64,000 nt of DNA from assembly GCA_019316985.1 (NCBI GenBank), contig CP079215.1, positions 3,596,001 to 3,660,000 of the forward strand. Reading direction: 5' to 3'. This document shows positions 44,983 to 60,035 of this stretch, piece after piece. Under the pieces are notes generated by a model. The model was not told the DNA's origin. It made no database searches and saw only the letters and a program-made list of their open reading frames with translations. Both the position numbers and the translations under genes were made by a program. This DNA is from Paraniabella defluvii (GTDB lineage Bacteria > Bacteroidota > Bacteroidia > Chitinophagales > Chitinophagaceae). Numbering within the stretch: the first letter of the stretch is position 1; every line of letters begins with the position of its first letter.

Positions 44983-47023
44983 TTATGAGTCAAAACGCAT
45001 CCGTTGTATTCTTACCGCATTTAAAATGGCGAGCAGGGCTACGCCTACATCGGCAAACACCGCTTCCCACATAGTGGCCAGTCCGCCGGCGCCCAAAATG
45101 AGTACAATGCCTTTAACCACGAAGGCCAGTGTAATATTCTGCCAAACGATCTTTCTGGTTTGCTTTCCGATGTTGATAGCGATGGGTATTTTACCTGGTC
45201 GGTCATCCTGTATTACCACATCTGCTGTTTCAATAGTGGCATCGCTGCCTAGTCCGCCCATAGCAATGCCTGCATCACTTAAAGCCACTACCGGGGCATC
45301 GTTTACCCCGTCTCCTGCAAAAGCCACTGCTTCTTTTTCCAGCCTTGATCTCCTTCACCTTATTTACCTTGTCTTCAGGCAACAGGTCTCCAAAGGCATT
45401 GTCGATACCCAATTGCCCGGCTACATGTTTAACCACAGAATTTTTGTCGCCACTCAACATAGTAACTTTTACCTTTAATTGACGCAGCTTTTCAATCGTT
45501 TGTTTTGCATCGCTCTTAATGCTGTCTGCAATGGTAATATACCCGGCAAATTCTCCTCCATAGGCAATAGCAATAACTGTATATACGATGTTTGCAGGAT
45601 CAATATCATATGTAATATTAAACTTCTTCATCAGTTTAAAGTTTCCTGCTAATAATTCTTTGCCGTTGACTGAAGCTTTAAGGCCATACCCCGCAATTTC
45701 TTCGGCATTTTCCGGTTTTATGGAATGATCTACTTCTCCGGCATACTCATGTATAGCAGTGGCTACCGGGTGGGAGCTGATACTCTCCAGCGCATTTACC
45801 AGCTTTATGATCTCTTTTTATTGAATTCAGGTTGAATGACCACTTCCTGCACTTTGAAAACGCCCTCGGTTAAGGTGCCGGTTTTGTCCATTACTACGTG
45901 TTGAATATTGGCCATAATATCCAGGAAATTACTGCCCTTAAATAAAATGCCGTTGCGGCTGGCGGCGCCAATGCCCCGAAATAACCCAGAGGGATAGAGA
46001 TTACCAGCGCGCAAGGACAGGAAATTACCAGGAATATCAGGGCGCGGTACAGCCAGTTGCTGAATACATAATTATTCATAAAGAAGTAAGGAACAATACA
46101 TATGCTTATGGCAAGGAATACTACAATGGGAGTGTAAACCTTGGCAAATTTGCGGATGAACAGCTCGGTCGGGGCTTTCTGGTTAGTAGCATTTTGTACC
46201 AGCTCCAGTATTTTGCTAAGCTTACTGTCTGTATACGCTGTGGTTACTCTTACCTGGCTTACGGTATTCAGGTTGATCATGCCTGCCAGAACAGTGTCGC
46301 CTTTTGACCTGGTATCCGGCTTGCTTTCGCCAGTTAGCGCGGCAGTATTAAAAGAGGCCGTTTCGGAAATCAGTTCGCCGTCAATCCCAATTTTTCGCCG
46401 GGCTTTAATTGTATGATATCCCCGATAGCCGCTTGTTCGGCTTTTACGGTAGCTGGCTTATTGTCCTTAATAATGGTGACCTCGTCAGGACGCTGATCCA
46501 GCAGTGCCTTAATGTTGCGTTTAGCTTTCGATACTGCCAGGGTTTGAAATACTTCTCCAACTGCATAAAATAGCATAACAGCTACACCTTCTGGATACTC
46601 CTGTATAATGAATGCGCCGATGGTTGCGATACTCATCAGGAAGAACTCAGAAAATACCTCTCCCTTACTGATACTGATGGAAGCATCTTTAATAACGGGC
46701 AATCCTACCGGTAGGTAGGCAAAAAGTATAATCCAATTCGCACCCATCCGTAAACCATGGCTGTACCAGCCAGTTGTCGAGTATAATACCTGTTAATAAA
46801 AGAACGAAGGAAATGCATGCCGGCATAAACATCTGAAAGGTAGTTTTGTCTGTGCTGCTATGATCATGCCCGTCGTCATCGGCGTGCTCATGGCTGTGAT
46901 CGTGCCCGTGCTTAGGGGTGCATCTTTGATGAGAGCGCGGGCGCCCGCCTGTGCATACACTTTTTCTTCCTGTGTACAGCATATTTGCTGGCCCCTGGCA
47001 TTGTATTGATGTTTGTGTTCCAT
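44983..47023 (-). CDS. Zn/Cd/Co-type P1B heavy-metal translocating ATPase (frameshifted)
   Basis: This inner-membrane heavy-metal export ATPase has about 680 residues. The N-terminus begins MEHKHQYNARGQQICCTQE and carries a His/Asp-rich stretch (HGHDHSHEHADDDGHDH), a likely metal-binding segment in place of an HMA domain. The conserved order follows: LTGESKPDTRSKGDTV, VISCPCALVISIPLGY (the CPC transport motif of the Zn/Cd class), VMDKTGTLTEG with the phosphorylated Asp, SSHPVATAI, and AFAGDGVNDAPVVA. Breaks lie near 46930, 46750, 46385, 45975, 45815 and 45335. It follows czcB by 98 nt, so it belongs to the metal-efflux operon. Confidence 0.9.
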
Positions 47024-47121
47024 GTTACAGGATTTAAAGATTTTGTAAAGAATGGTTATATGTCGAAATAAAACAGTAAGTGTAAAGCGGGAGCATTTTT
47101 AACCGGCTCATAACTGCTGTT

Positions 47122-48413
47122 CTAATGCTCGTGTTCTCCGGCATTGGTCAACTGAGCGTTAATAAAAAATGCGCCTTTCGTAACCAGTTTTGCATTGAGG
47201 ATTTCTTTAACCGGCGTAATCGCTGTATAGCCCAATTCTGATACGCCCTTGGCAATTTCTATTTTTTCAAAATTCACTGCTTTGTTCCCTGCCTTTTGCT
47301 TTTCTTTAGGCGTATGGTTTTCGCCCACCTTATGTTCATGCCCCGGTTCTTCTTTAGTAGTAGTTTCAGGGTAGGTATTGGTTTGGATGAATATGTAATT
47401 TTTACCATCGGCTTCCACTATGGCCTCATTGGGTACCGCAGTGGCTGTTACATTATCAATGCTAATCATACCGGTAATATTCATGCCGTCTATCAGCCCG
47501 GTTTTATTACCCGTAACAGTGCAATGAACCGCCACCGTCTTACTTTCATTTTCGAAAGAAGAGCCGATGTTGAATACTTTTGCCGTATAGGTATTGGTTG
47601 GATTATTCGTTAGCGTAAAGTTGACCGCCTGGCCTATTTTGATATAGGGCAGATCTTTTCAAAAACCTGCAGGTCAAGATGAAGCAGGCTATTGTTAACG
47701 ATCTCCACTACCGGCGAAGATACATCTACATAACTGCCGATCTTGGCAAATTCGGCGCTAACGGTGCCGCTAACAGGGCTGGTAACGGCTAATGCAGCTC
47801 TTAAATTAGACGCATTTACGCTGGAAGGGTTGATGCCCATTAACTGGATCTGCCGGTATAGGGAAGCTTTACGGGTACGCAGAGCGTTAAGTTCTGAAGA
47901 GGCGTTTTGCAGGTTCTTTAAAGCTCCGGCATTGCCCTCATTTAATTCCTTCTGGCGCTGCATCTCCTGCTCCGCAAGTGTAATACGGCTGCCAATAGTC
48001 AGGTATTCTTCCTGCAATTGTATAAACTGTGGATTTTCTATAGTTGCGATCACCTGCCCCTTGCTTACATGGTCGCCCATTTGTACCCGAAGTGTTTTGA
48101 TTACCCCGCCATAAAGAGAGGTTGCATTGGCCTTGTTGTTGTTAGGCACGCGTAACGCGCCGTTGGCTTTAATGGCTGCCGTCAGGTTTTTATTTTCGAA
48201 ATTGCCAAGGGTAATACCTACAGTTTTCATCTGTTCTGTAGTAATAGTGGCTATAGTTGATGTTACGGCATCCTCATGTTCCGCTTCGCCGGCGGCTGGT
48301 TCTTTTGGTGCTTTGGTTGCTGCAGTTGCCTGGTCATTTTGCTGCTTGTTGCTACAACCTGTAAACGAAGCGATGGTTATGATGCCGGTTATTAATATAT
48401 AGATGATCTGCAT
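47122..48413 (-). CDS. CzcB/CusB-like RND periplasmic adaptor (one frameshift)
   Basis: This is the membrane-fusion subunit of the metal efflux complex, about 430 residues. A lipobox (ITIASFTGCSNKQ) anchors it to a membrane. The barrel-sandwich parts are TSLYGGVIKTLRVQMGDHVS, KGQVIATIENPQFIQLQEEY and VTSPVSGTVSAEFAKIGSYV, separated by the alpha-hairpin (ITLAEQEMQRQKELNEGNAG). The C-terminus contains His-rich residues (PGHEHKVGENHTP and NAGEHEH) that may bind metal. A break near 47645 joins LQVFEKDLPYIKIG. It starts 5 nt after the stop of the CzcA-TolC gene. Confidence 0.9.
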
Positions 48414-48418
48414 TGTTA

Positions 48419-52724
<4,306 letters not shown>

Positions 52725-52870
52725 TTGGAATTTAGATTAATACGCAATACAAATGGATGGCCTATCTCTTGCTGCCGCAGGAAATAACCGTTGTGTATGC
52801 TTTAAGCAGCATACAACACGTTATGCTCTTATTAAAAGCGAAGCGCATAGCATGCAGGAAGCTTAATATA

Positions 52871-53204
52871 TTACGCATTAATCTTTGGCGGTTGCCAGAT
52901 GCTCCGGGAATAAGCAGAAATGTAAAAGGTATTCCGGATGGGATATTGAAGTGTTCCCCGTAAGCAAGGTTCCAGGTCAATTGTTTTAAGCGGTTGTAAG
53001 GTAAAACCGGCAATGATATTGCAGCAGGTGCAGGAGCAAAAGGGGCTGCACGCATCATTATGATCATTTTGATGGCTATGACCGGCGGCCTGTTCTATTT
53101 TTACCTGTTGCGGGCTGTTATTACACTCGTTACGTGCATCACCACAGGGCAGCAGAGAAACTACCACGAGGTAAAAGCTGAGTACAAGTGTAAAAAAATT
53201 TCAT
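52871..53204 (-). CDS. Small Cys/His-rich exported protein of the metal operon (DUF6660-like), one indel
   Basis: This small exported protein of about 110 residues is the first gene of the metal-efflux operon. The signal peptide reads MKFFTLVLSFYLVVVSLLPC only if one T is removed from the T7 run at 53198-53192; this places the start at 53204. The mature part has many possible metal ligands: CGDARNECNN, HSHQNDHNDACSPFCSCTCC and a later Cys. Proteins of this form commonly stand upstream of CusA/CzcA in Bacteroidota and I recall them as DUF6660. A periplasmic metal-binding role is plausible but not shown. The end is at 52871, 147 nt before the pump gene. Confidence 0.68.
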
Positions 53205-53209
53205 CGGGG

Positions 53210-53240
53210 CAAAGGTATTAACATCATAAATAAGGGCAAA
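53210..53240 (-). promoter_or_regulatory. Consensus promoter of the metal-efflux operon, apparently leaderless
   Basis: On the minus strand TTTG (53240-53237), exactly 19 bp, then TACCTTTG (53217-53210) match the Bacteroidota consensus TTTG-N19-TAnnTTTG in every fixed position. The -7 box ends 5 nt before the A of the start codon at 53204, so transcription should begin at or very near the ATG. Confidence 0.75.
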
Positions 53241-53314
53241 AAAGATATTGCATCGCTGTTTCAACAATTGAATTATGGTAGCTTATATACTTCGGAAAGT
53301 ATTAATTTCCCTGC

Positions 53315-53942
53315 ATGGAACAACTTTCTCAACCTGATTGGCTGAACTGGGTGAAAGAGCTGCAGTTTATTGCGCAGGCAGGCCTGGCATATACCCGTGA
53401 TGATTTTGATAAAGAACGGTTTGAACGCATTCGCGAAATCACGGCTGAAATGATGAGCAGCACTGCCGGCCTGCCTCTGGAAAAGGTAAAAGACCTGTTT
53501 TGCAATGAACAGGGTTTTCAAACCCCTAAATTAGATAGCAGGGCGGCCATTTTCCAGGATGAAAAGATATTGCTGGTTAAAGAGCGAAATGGAAAATGGT
53601 CGTTGCCCGGCGGCTGGGTAGATGTACTCGAAACCATTAAGACCAATACTGAGAAGGAGGTAAAAGAAGAAGCCGGTCTGGATGTAGAAGCGGTGCGCAT
53701 TATTGCCGTACAGGATCGCAACCGCCATAACCATCCGCCTTACGCTTATAACGTGTGTAAGATTTTTATGCTGTGCGAGCTAAAGGGCGGCCAGTTTGTG
53801 CCGAACCTGGAAACCCTGGAAAGCGGGTACTTCGGTTTAGAGGAATTGCCGCCACTGGCAACAGAGAGAAAAATAATGAGGCGCAGGTGGCTATGTGCTT
53901 TAAGGCTTACCGCGACCCCAGTGGCGGGTATTGTTTGATTAG
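53315..53942 (+). CDS. NUDIX hydrolase with N-terminal NUDIX-associated domain (one frameshift)
   Basis: This is a cytoplasmic pyrophosphatase of about 207 residues. The helical N-terminal domain starts QPDWLNWVKELQFIAQAGLA, a form found in NUDIX proteins that act on ADP-ribose or nucleoside diphosphate derivatives. The NUDIX core begins at RAAIFQDEKILLVKERNGKW; its box is GGWVDVLETIKTNTEKEVKE followed by EAGLD. A break near 53875 restores the C-terminus NNEAQVAMCFKAYRDP, and a further shift near 53930 gives the stop at 53942. It is transcribed away from the metal operon. Confidence 0.85.
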
Positions 53943-53993
53943 TTGCAAAATAGTCTTTCGCTATTCATTAAAATAGCAATTATCTTTTAGGAG

Positions 53994-54017
53994 AACGTCT
54001 TATTTACGGGCGTTTTT
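53994..54017 (+). terminator. Possible terminator after the NUDIX gene
   Basis: A 6-bp stem (AACGTC pairing with GGCGTT, one G-T pair) with a 9-nt loop is followed by a run of five T. It stands 52 nt after the stop. Confidence 0.45.
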
Positions 54018-54431
54018 GTTGTGTTGCTGGTTGCCCTATTTAAATAGGGTAGGGCTGCATCAAGCCGGCAGCAGTAGAAGACCCTCTTATTGGTTCTTTA
54101 TCGGGTGAAACTGAACAAACAAGATACAACAGGATGGTTGCTTTTTGCACAACACTTATTTTAGATGCGGCGGTTAAAAAAGTGATTTTTTGCAGGTTTT
54201 AGTAAGATCTGCCGAAAGACAGGATACAACAGGACAGTAAAGGATAAAGGCTGATTTATTTTCGTAAGACGATAAGAAAATAAGAACGGTTGCGTAGGAG
54301 TGCTTAACAAGAGAATTAAAACAAAACAACTGGAATTAAGTTCCTGAGATTTAAAGATTGCAGACGGTAACATGAACAGGCAGGCCCAAGGCTTGCGCCT
54401 AAGTTATTGCCATGCCAAAAAAGGTACAAAA
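54018..54431 (+). promoter_or_regulatory. Upstream region of the FAS1/SusCD operon with a 12-bp direct repeat at 100-bp spacing
   Basis: No gene is visible. GATACAACAGGA occurs twice, at 54123-54134 and 54223-54234, exactly 100 bp apart in the same orientation. No strong TAnnTTTG box is seen. An upstream in-frame ATG at 54372 exists, but the ATG at 54432 begins a proper lipoprotein signal and is preferred. Confidence 0.45.
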
Positions 54432-56647
54432 ATGAAAAACTGGATTTTTAGAAGTTTTGCCGTATCCCTGTTAGTACTTGGAGTGACAGCCTGCAGCAAA
54501 AAAACTTTCGATGAGTACTATGCAAGACCCGACTGGCTGGCTCAGCCTATTTACCAGCAGCTGGACTCTATGGGAGATTTTAAGAATTTTCTTGTTTGTA
54601 TTGAAAAAGCCGGGTATAAAAATGTATTGGGCGCCGGCAGCTCCTGGACGGTTTTTGCGCCAACAGACGCAGCATTTTCTAAATTCCTTGCGGAACAGGG
54701 TATACCGGATGTGAACAGTATTGACAGGTCTTTGGCTGAAAAAATAGTAAGGACCGCCATGGTCTACGATGGTGAGCGTTTAGAGAAACTGAATGATAAT
54801 TTTTCATCTCGTGGCTGGGTTCCCGGCGCAGCTTTCAGGCGGCGAACGGTGTACTACGATTTTGTTGAGACCGAAACATCAACTTTTGATGGCAGGACCC
54901 GGAAAATTATTTCCACCAACAGGAAACCCGGTACAGCCTATGTTACAGGTGATAACAATAATAAGCATCTAAGCTATTTCTTCAACGATTATATGACCCC
55001 CGAAACCTGGGAGCTGCTGATTATAATACGTTTTATCCCAATACCACTTATACAGGGATGAATATTGCAGACGCGAAAATTGATCCCAGCCGCAGCAATA
55101 TACTTGCAGAAAACGGGTATATACATGTGGTAGACAAAGTATTGATGCCCCAGCCCAGTATTGATCAGTATTTGCGGGTGAAAAATGACTACAGCGCTTT
55201 CAGGGAAATACTCGACTTATATGCTGTTTACTCTTATAATGCAGATATAACGCGCAAATACCAGGTATTAACCGGCAATACTGATAGTGTATTTGTGAAG
55301 GGATATACAGACATTGCCCTGGCTTTAAACAATGAGAACTATGCAAAAGAGGATGCCAATGATGCCCAGGTAAATAACTTTTCTATAACAGCGCCCAACA
55401 ATGCAGCCGTTGCCGATTATGCCCGAAGAGTATTGCTTAAGTACTATCCTGCCGGCAGCACCTTGAAGGATGTCTTTTACAGTAATCCTGCTATTTTAAC
55501 CGAATTTGTAAATGCGCATCTTTATAACACACAGCTATGGCCTTCCCGCTTTGATGTAGAGCAAAATTTTCAGGCTGAGCGGCCAAAGATCACTACGGCC
55601 AATATTAAAGAGGTTAAACTGCTGAGCAATGGTGCTTTTTACGGAGTGGATGCAGCACAGGATGCTAATGTGTTTCGATCGGTTTTTAGTAACGTATTGT
55701 TAGATCCCAAATATAGCCTGATGCGAACTGCCCTGCAGCGTATGGGTATGAACATCACTTTAAAAATACCTACTATACGCTACCTGCTTATATTAATTAG
55801 CGATGAAGAGCTGTACCGGATGGGCTTTACCTATGACGCCTACCAGACAAGCGATCCTATCCGCTTCAGGGGCGCAGCCGGCAGTCCTACCATGAGCCAG
55901 CTATTGTATCATCATATTGTGCCACTGGGCAATGAGCCGATACCGGAGTTGAGCGGCAGCGGTATGCTGGAAAGTTACGGTGGTGAATATATAAGATACG
56001 CGAACAATAAAATGTATTCGAGCGGTACTATGGACAGTATCGTGCAGTATGCAACAGTAAATGCAGTTGATGTTGGAAGCCCCGATACCGGCGGGCCGCA
56101 AAATGGGGCTGTAGCATATGTAAGCCAGGCTTTAACTACTTCCGCTACCCATATCGCTGCATATTTTACAGGTATAGGCGCCGCTAATGCCAGCTCACCT
56201 TTTAACCGGTTTTACCAGTATCTGATTGGCTCCGAGCTGTATTCTGCTACCGATGGAAAAATAAATGGTATTGAATTAGGTTTAAACTATACCATGCTTG
56301 TTCCGAACAATGCTGCCATTGCCCAGGCTGTGGCAGATGGTAACCTGCCGGCGTCGCCCACTACTACCGATCTGGTACAAAGGGATAAAATAAAGAGATT
56401 TTTACAATACCATATTGTCAGGAACTCTTTCGCGATAGACGGCAGGAAAACCGGAACATTTCAGACAATATGCAGAAATATTGATGGCGATGTACAGGCT
56501 CTTACTGTCGTTACCAACCAGGCTAATCAACTATCGGTAAGGGATAACATAGGTAACATTATATCCGCTGACATAGCAAACAGTAATCGTTTGGCACAAA
56601 GGGTTGTAGTACACTCAATGAACGGATACTTAAAAAACGGGCTTTAA
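54432..56647 (+). CDS. Fasciclin (FAS1) domain lipoprotein, first gene of the second SusCD locus (one frameshift)
   Basis: This is a large surface lipoprotein, about 735 residues. The signal peptide (IFRSFAVSLLVLGVTACSKK) has a lipobox at its end. A first FAS1 domain occupies about residues 40-220 (FKNFLVCIEKAGYKNVLGAG, SSWTVFAPTDAAFSKFLAEQ, GYIHVVDKVLMPQP). A long middle part has further FAS1-like strands (NNFSITAPNNAAVADYARRV), and the last domain is again FAS1-like (NYTMLVPNNAAIAQAVADG, FLQYHIVRNSFAIDG, VVVHSMNGYLKNGL). FAS1 domains mediate adhesion in eukaryotes; in Bacteroidota SusCD loci their ligand is unknown to me. A break near 55025 joins TPETWE to ADYNTFYPNTTYTG. SusC begins 12 nt after the stop. 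Confidence 0.82.
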
Positions 56648-56659
56648 TCGAACTGAATT

Positions 56660-59600
56660 ATGAGAAAATCAATTTTATTATACCTTATCTCTTTCATGAC
56701 GGGCATTTGCCAATTACAGGCCCAGGATGCGGAAGCCAATTTGCTGATCGGTAAAGTAACAGACAAGTCGGATAAGGGACCTGTCAGCGCCGCAACGGTT
56801 ACCCTTGTTGATAAGGACGACAGAACTGTTTCTTCAACAACCACCGACGTTGAAGGTAATTACAGTCTCCGGATTACAGCTAAGAACTTAAAGTTGCTGG
56901 TAACGCACATGAGCTATAAACCGCTAAAGCCAATAGAAGTAGGCGATCGCAAAACTATAAATGTGCAATTAGAGTCGGAGGGCGCAGCGATGGATGAGGT
57001 GGTGGTAATAGCGGCTAAAGCAGTAGACGATGGCAGTGGTATGGGACTTTCAAAAGCACGCTCTACTTCTGCTATTTCCACTATCGACATGAAAGAGCTG
57101 GAAGAAATGCAGTCCGCGTCTTTAGATCAGGCGTTGCAGGGCCGCCTGGCCGGTGTGGATATCAGCACTACTTCGGGCGATCCCGGGGCTGGTATGCAGA
57201 TCCGCATACGCGGTACTACTTCTTTGAACGGGGCATCAGATCCTTTGATAGTAGTAGATGGTATGCCTTATGATATTACCATACCTGACGATTTTAACTT
57301 TGCCACTTCCGACGACAATGCGTACGGCCAGCTGCTGAATATTGCGCCTTCGGATATCAAGGAGATATCGGTGTTGAAAGATGCTGCCGCTACCGCTATA
57401 TGGGGTTCGCGGGCAGCCAATGGGGTACTGATAATAAGTACAAAAAGAGGCGCTGTCAGCAAGCCTACGCTGAGTTATAATTTCAAAGGTTCGCTGTCGA
57501 AGCAGCCAAAGCCAATACCTATGCTCAATGGGGATCAGTACACTACCCTGCTGCTGGAAGAGTTTTACAATGCCGGCCGGTTATTTTCAACCTCCGAAAA
57601 TGCGCAGCAATTCCAATATGATCCCAATAACACCTATACCTATTTTAATTATAGCAATAATACAGATTGGATAAAAGCGATCACGCAGACCGGTTATTTC
57701 AGGATCATAATATACAGATTAGGGGCGGAGGCGAAAAAGCCCGGTACCTGGCGTCTTTGGGATATTTTAACCAGGAAGGGGTAACCGTAGGAACCAGCAC
57801 CAAACGTATTTCTGCAAGGGTAAACCTGGACTATATTGTATCTCAGAAGATCAGTTTTCAATCCGATGTATCATATACGCATACTGATAATGATATGTTG
57901 TATCATACGAATGTACGTGATGTGGCCTACCGTAAAATGCCCAACCAGGCAATATGGGAATACGATGAATATGGCCGCCTCACAGGAAACCTGTTTAGTC
58001 CTCTTGCAACGGCCCAGGGTACTTATTCGGGAACTTATAACCCGCTTTCTATGCTTACTTACTCAACGAATAACCAGTTGGGCGATGTAGTCGGGTCAAG
58101 ATTCAGCCTTACTTACAAATTAATACCCCGGGTGTTGCAACTGAACAGCAACGTAGCTTTTAGTATTAATAATAATAAGACCAAAACCTTCCTGCCACAG
58201 TTGGCTACCGGCAGGATGTTTACGGAAAATTCGGTAAACAGAACCTCTGATGCCGATTATGACCGGTTTTCGATGGGAACTAAAACCAGTTTATTGTTCA
58301 CGCCCAATTTAGGAAGAGATCATCTTTTTACCGGTAATCTTTCTATTCAAACCGATGAAAGCCGCTATACGATACAGGGTCTAAGTTCCACTAATACCGC
58401 ATCTTCATTTTTGCAGGATCCCAGTGTGCCATCCCGGACACTTACCGGTGAAGCCCGCTCTTCTGCAATACAGTCGAGATCGGTGGGCGCTTTGATAGCA
58501 GCCAATTATACCCTGAAGAACCGATACATTTTTGCAGCTAGCCTCAGGGGTGATGGAAGCTCTAAATTCGGCCCGGCAAATCGCTATGGTCTTTTCCCAG
58601 CGCTGTCGGGCGCCTGGCGACTGGGGCAGGAAAACTTCATCAGGAAGATCGGCTGGATCGATGATATCAAGTTCAGGGCCAGCTGGGGTAAAAGCGGCAA
58701 TGCCCCAAGAACGATTATGGATATATCAATATATATCAGACATACGACTATGCTTACCTGGGCGAAAATGGGGTGTACTCATCCAATATTGAACTCTCCG
58801 ACCTGAGATGGGAAACCGTTACGCAGCAGAACATGGGACTTGATATAGACCTGTTTCAGAACCGGCTGAATTTTGGTGGTGAAATATATAAAAGGAGAAC
58901 CACCGACCTGATGATGAATGGCATCCAGATTGCTACCTATAATGGCTTTAACTCGCTAACCATGAACGTAGGTACGATGGATAATGATGGCTGGGAAGCG
59001 AGCTTAAGCTACACTGCTATCCGCAATAAAAAATGGACATTGAACATCAATTTCAATATTGCCCATAATGAAAACGTAATTCGCGAAATTTCTACATTAT
59101 ACCCCGGGAAAATGCGAAGAGCTCTTTAAAAAATAAATCCTTCTTCACTTATCTGCAGGAAGATAATCCTTTCGGATCCTTTTACGGCTTCAGGTACGAG
59201 GGGGTTTATAAAGACAAAGAAGCTACCATTGCCAGAGATGCACAGGGCAATCCGATTATAGGCCCTGATGGGGAGACGATTTATATGCGCTTTAATTATC
59301 CTACGGTCGACTATATTTTTCAGCCAGGCGATGCCAGGTACAAGGATATTAACCACGATGGCGTTATAGACCATAAGGATATTGTGTACCTGGGCAACAG
59401 CAACCCCAGCTTACCGGTGGCTTCGGTTTTTCGGCCAGCTATTTACAGCGCCTGAAGCTTAGCCTGTTCTTCAATTACCGCCAGGGCCTGGATATCATTA
59501 ACGGTACTAAAATGAATACAACCGATATGCTGAACTATAATAATCAAAGTACTGCTGTGCTCAGGAGATGGAGAAATGAAGGGGATGTTACCGATATCCC

Positions 59601-59904
59601 CAGGGCTATATATGGTTCGGGATATAATTCCCTGGGATCAAGCAGGTATGTAGAAGATGCTTCCTTTATAAGACTTAGGTCACTTACCCTTAAATATGAT
59701 TTCGGCAAACATTTGTTGAATAAGCTGGGTGTGAAAACGCTGGGCACGTATGTTACGGCAGAAAACCTTTTCACATTTACAAAATACACAGGCCAGGACC
59801 CTGATGTGGCAGTACGATTTAAGGATGCATTCTCTACCTTGGTCGATTACTCTATGACGCCACCCTTAAAAACCGTGACCATCGGTCTTTCCGTTATGTT
59901 TTAA
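56660..59904 (+). CDS. SusC/RagA-family TonB-dependent outer-membrane transporter of the FAS1 locus (frameshifted)
   Basis: This is a second SusC-type importer, about 1,080 residues. The signal peptide is followed by a carboxypeptidase-like domain (LIGKVTDKSDKGPVSAATVT). The TonB-box region is MDEVVVIAAKAVDD. The plug follows (AISTIDMKELEEMQSASLDQ, RIRGTTSLNGASDPLIVVDG, LKDAAATAIWGSRAANGVLI), then the barrel: KNRYIFAASLRGDGSSKFGP, RLNFGGEIYKRRTTDLMM, and the end TVTIGLSVMF. Breaks lie near 57695, 58715, 59110 and 59410. The gap to susD is 131 nt and holds two hairpins, in contrast to the 19-nt gap of the first SusC/SusD pair. Confidence 0.92.
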
Positions 59905-59955
59905 AAAAGTATGAAATGAAACATAAAGTTTTAAAGCGGTTTATATTCAAGGCGG

Positions 59956-60000
59956 GGGAAACTTTTTAGCGAAGTTCCCGGTCCGACCAGTCATCCGGAC
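59956..60000 (+). promoter_or_regulatory. Two tandem hairpins between susC and susD of the FAS1 locus
   Basis: The first hairpin pairs GGGAAACTT (59956-59964, one bulged A) with AAGTTCCC (59972-59979) around a 7-nt loop. The second pairs GTCCG (59981-59985) with CGGAC (59996-60000). No T-tract follows, so they are not typical terminators. They could act in mRNA processing or stability between the two genes. Confidence 0.4.
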
Positions 60001-60035
60001 GGACATCCGACTATTTAAAAACAAAAAATATACAG

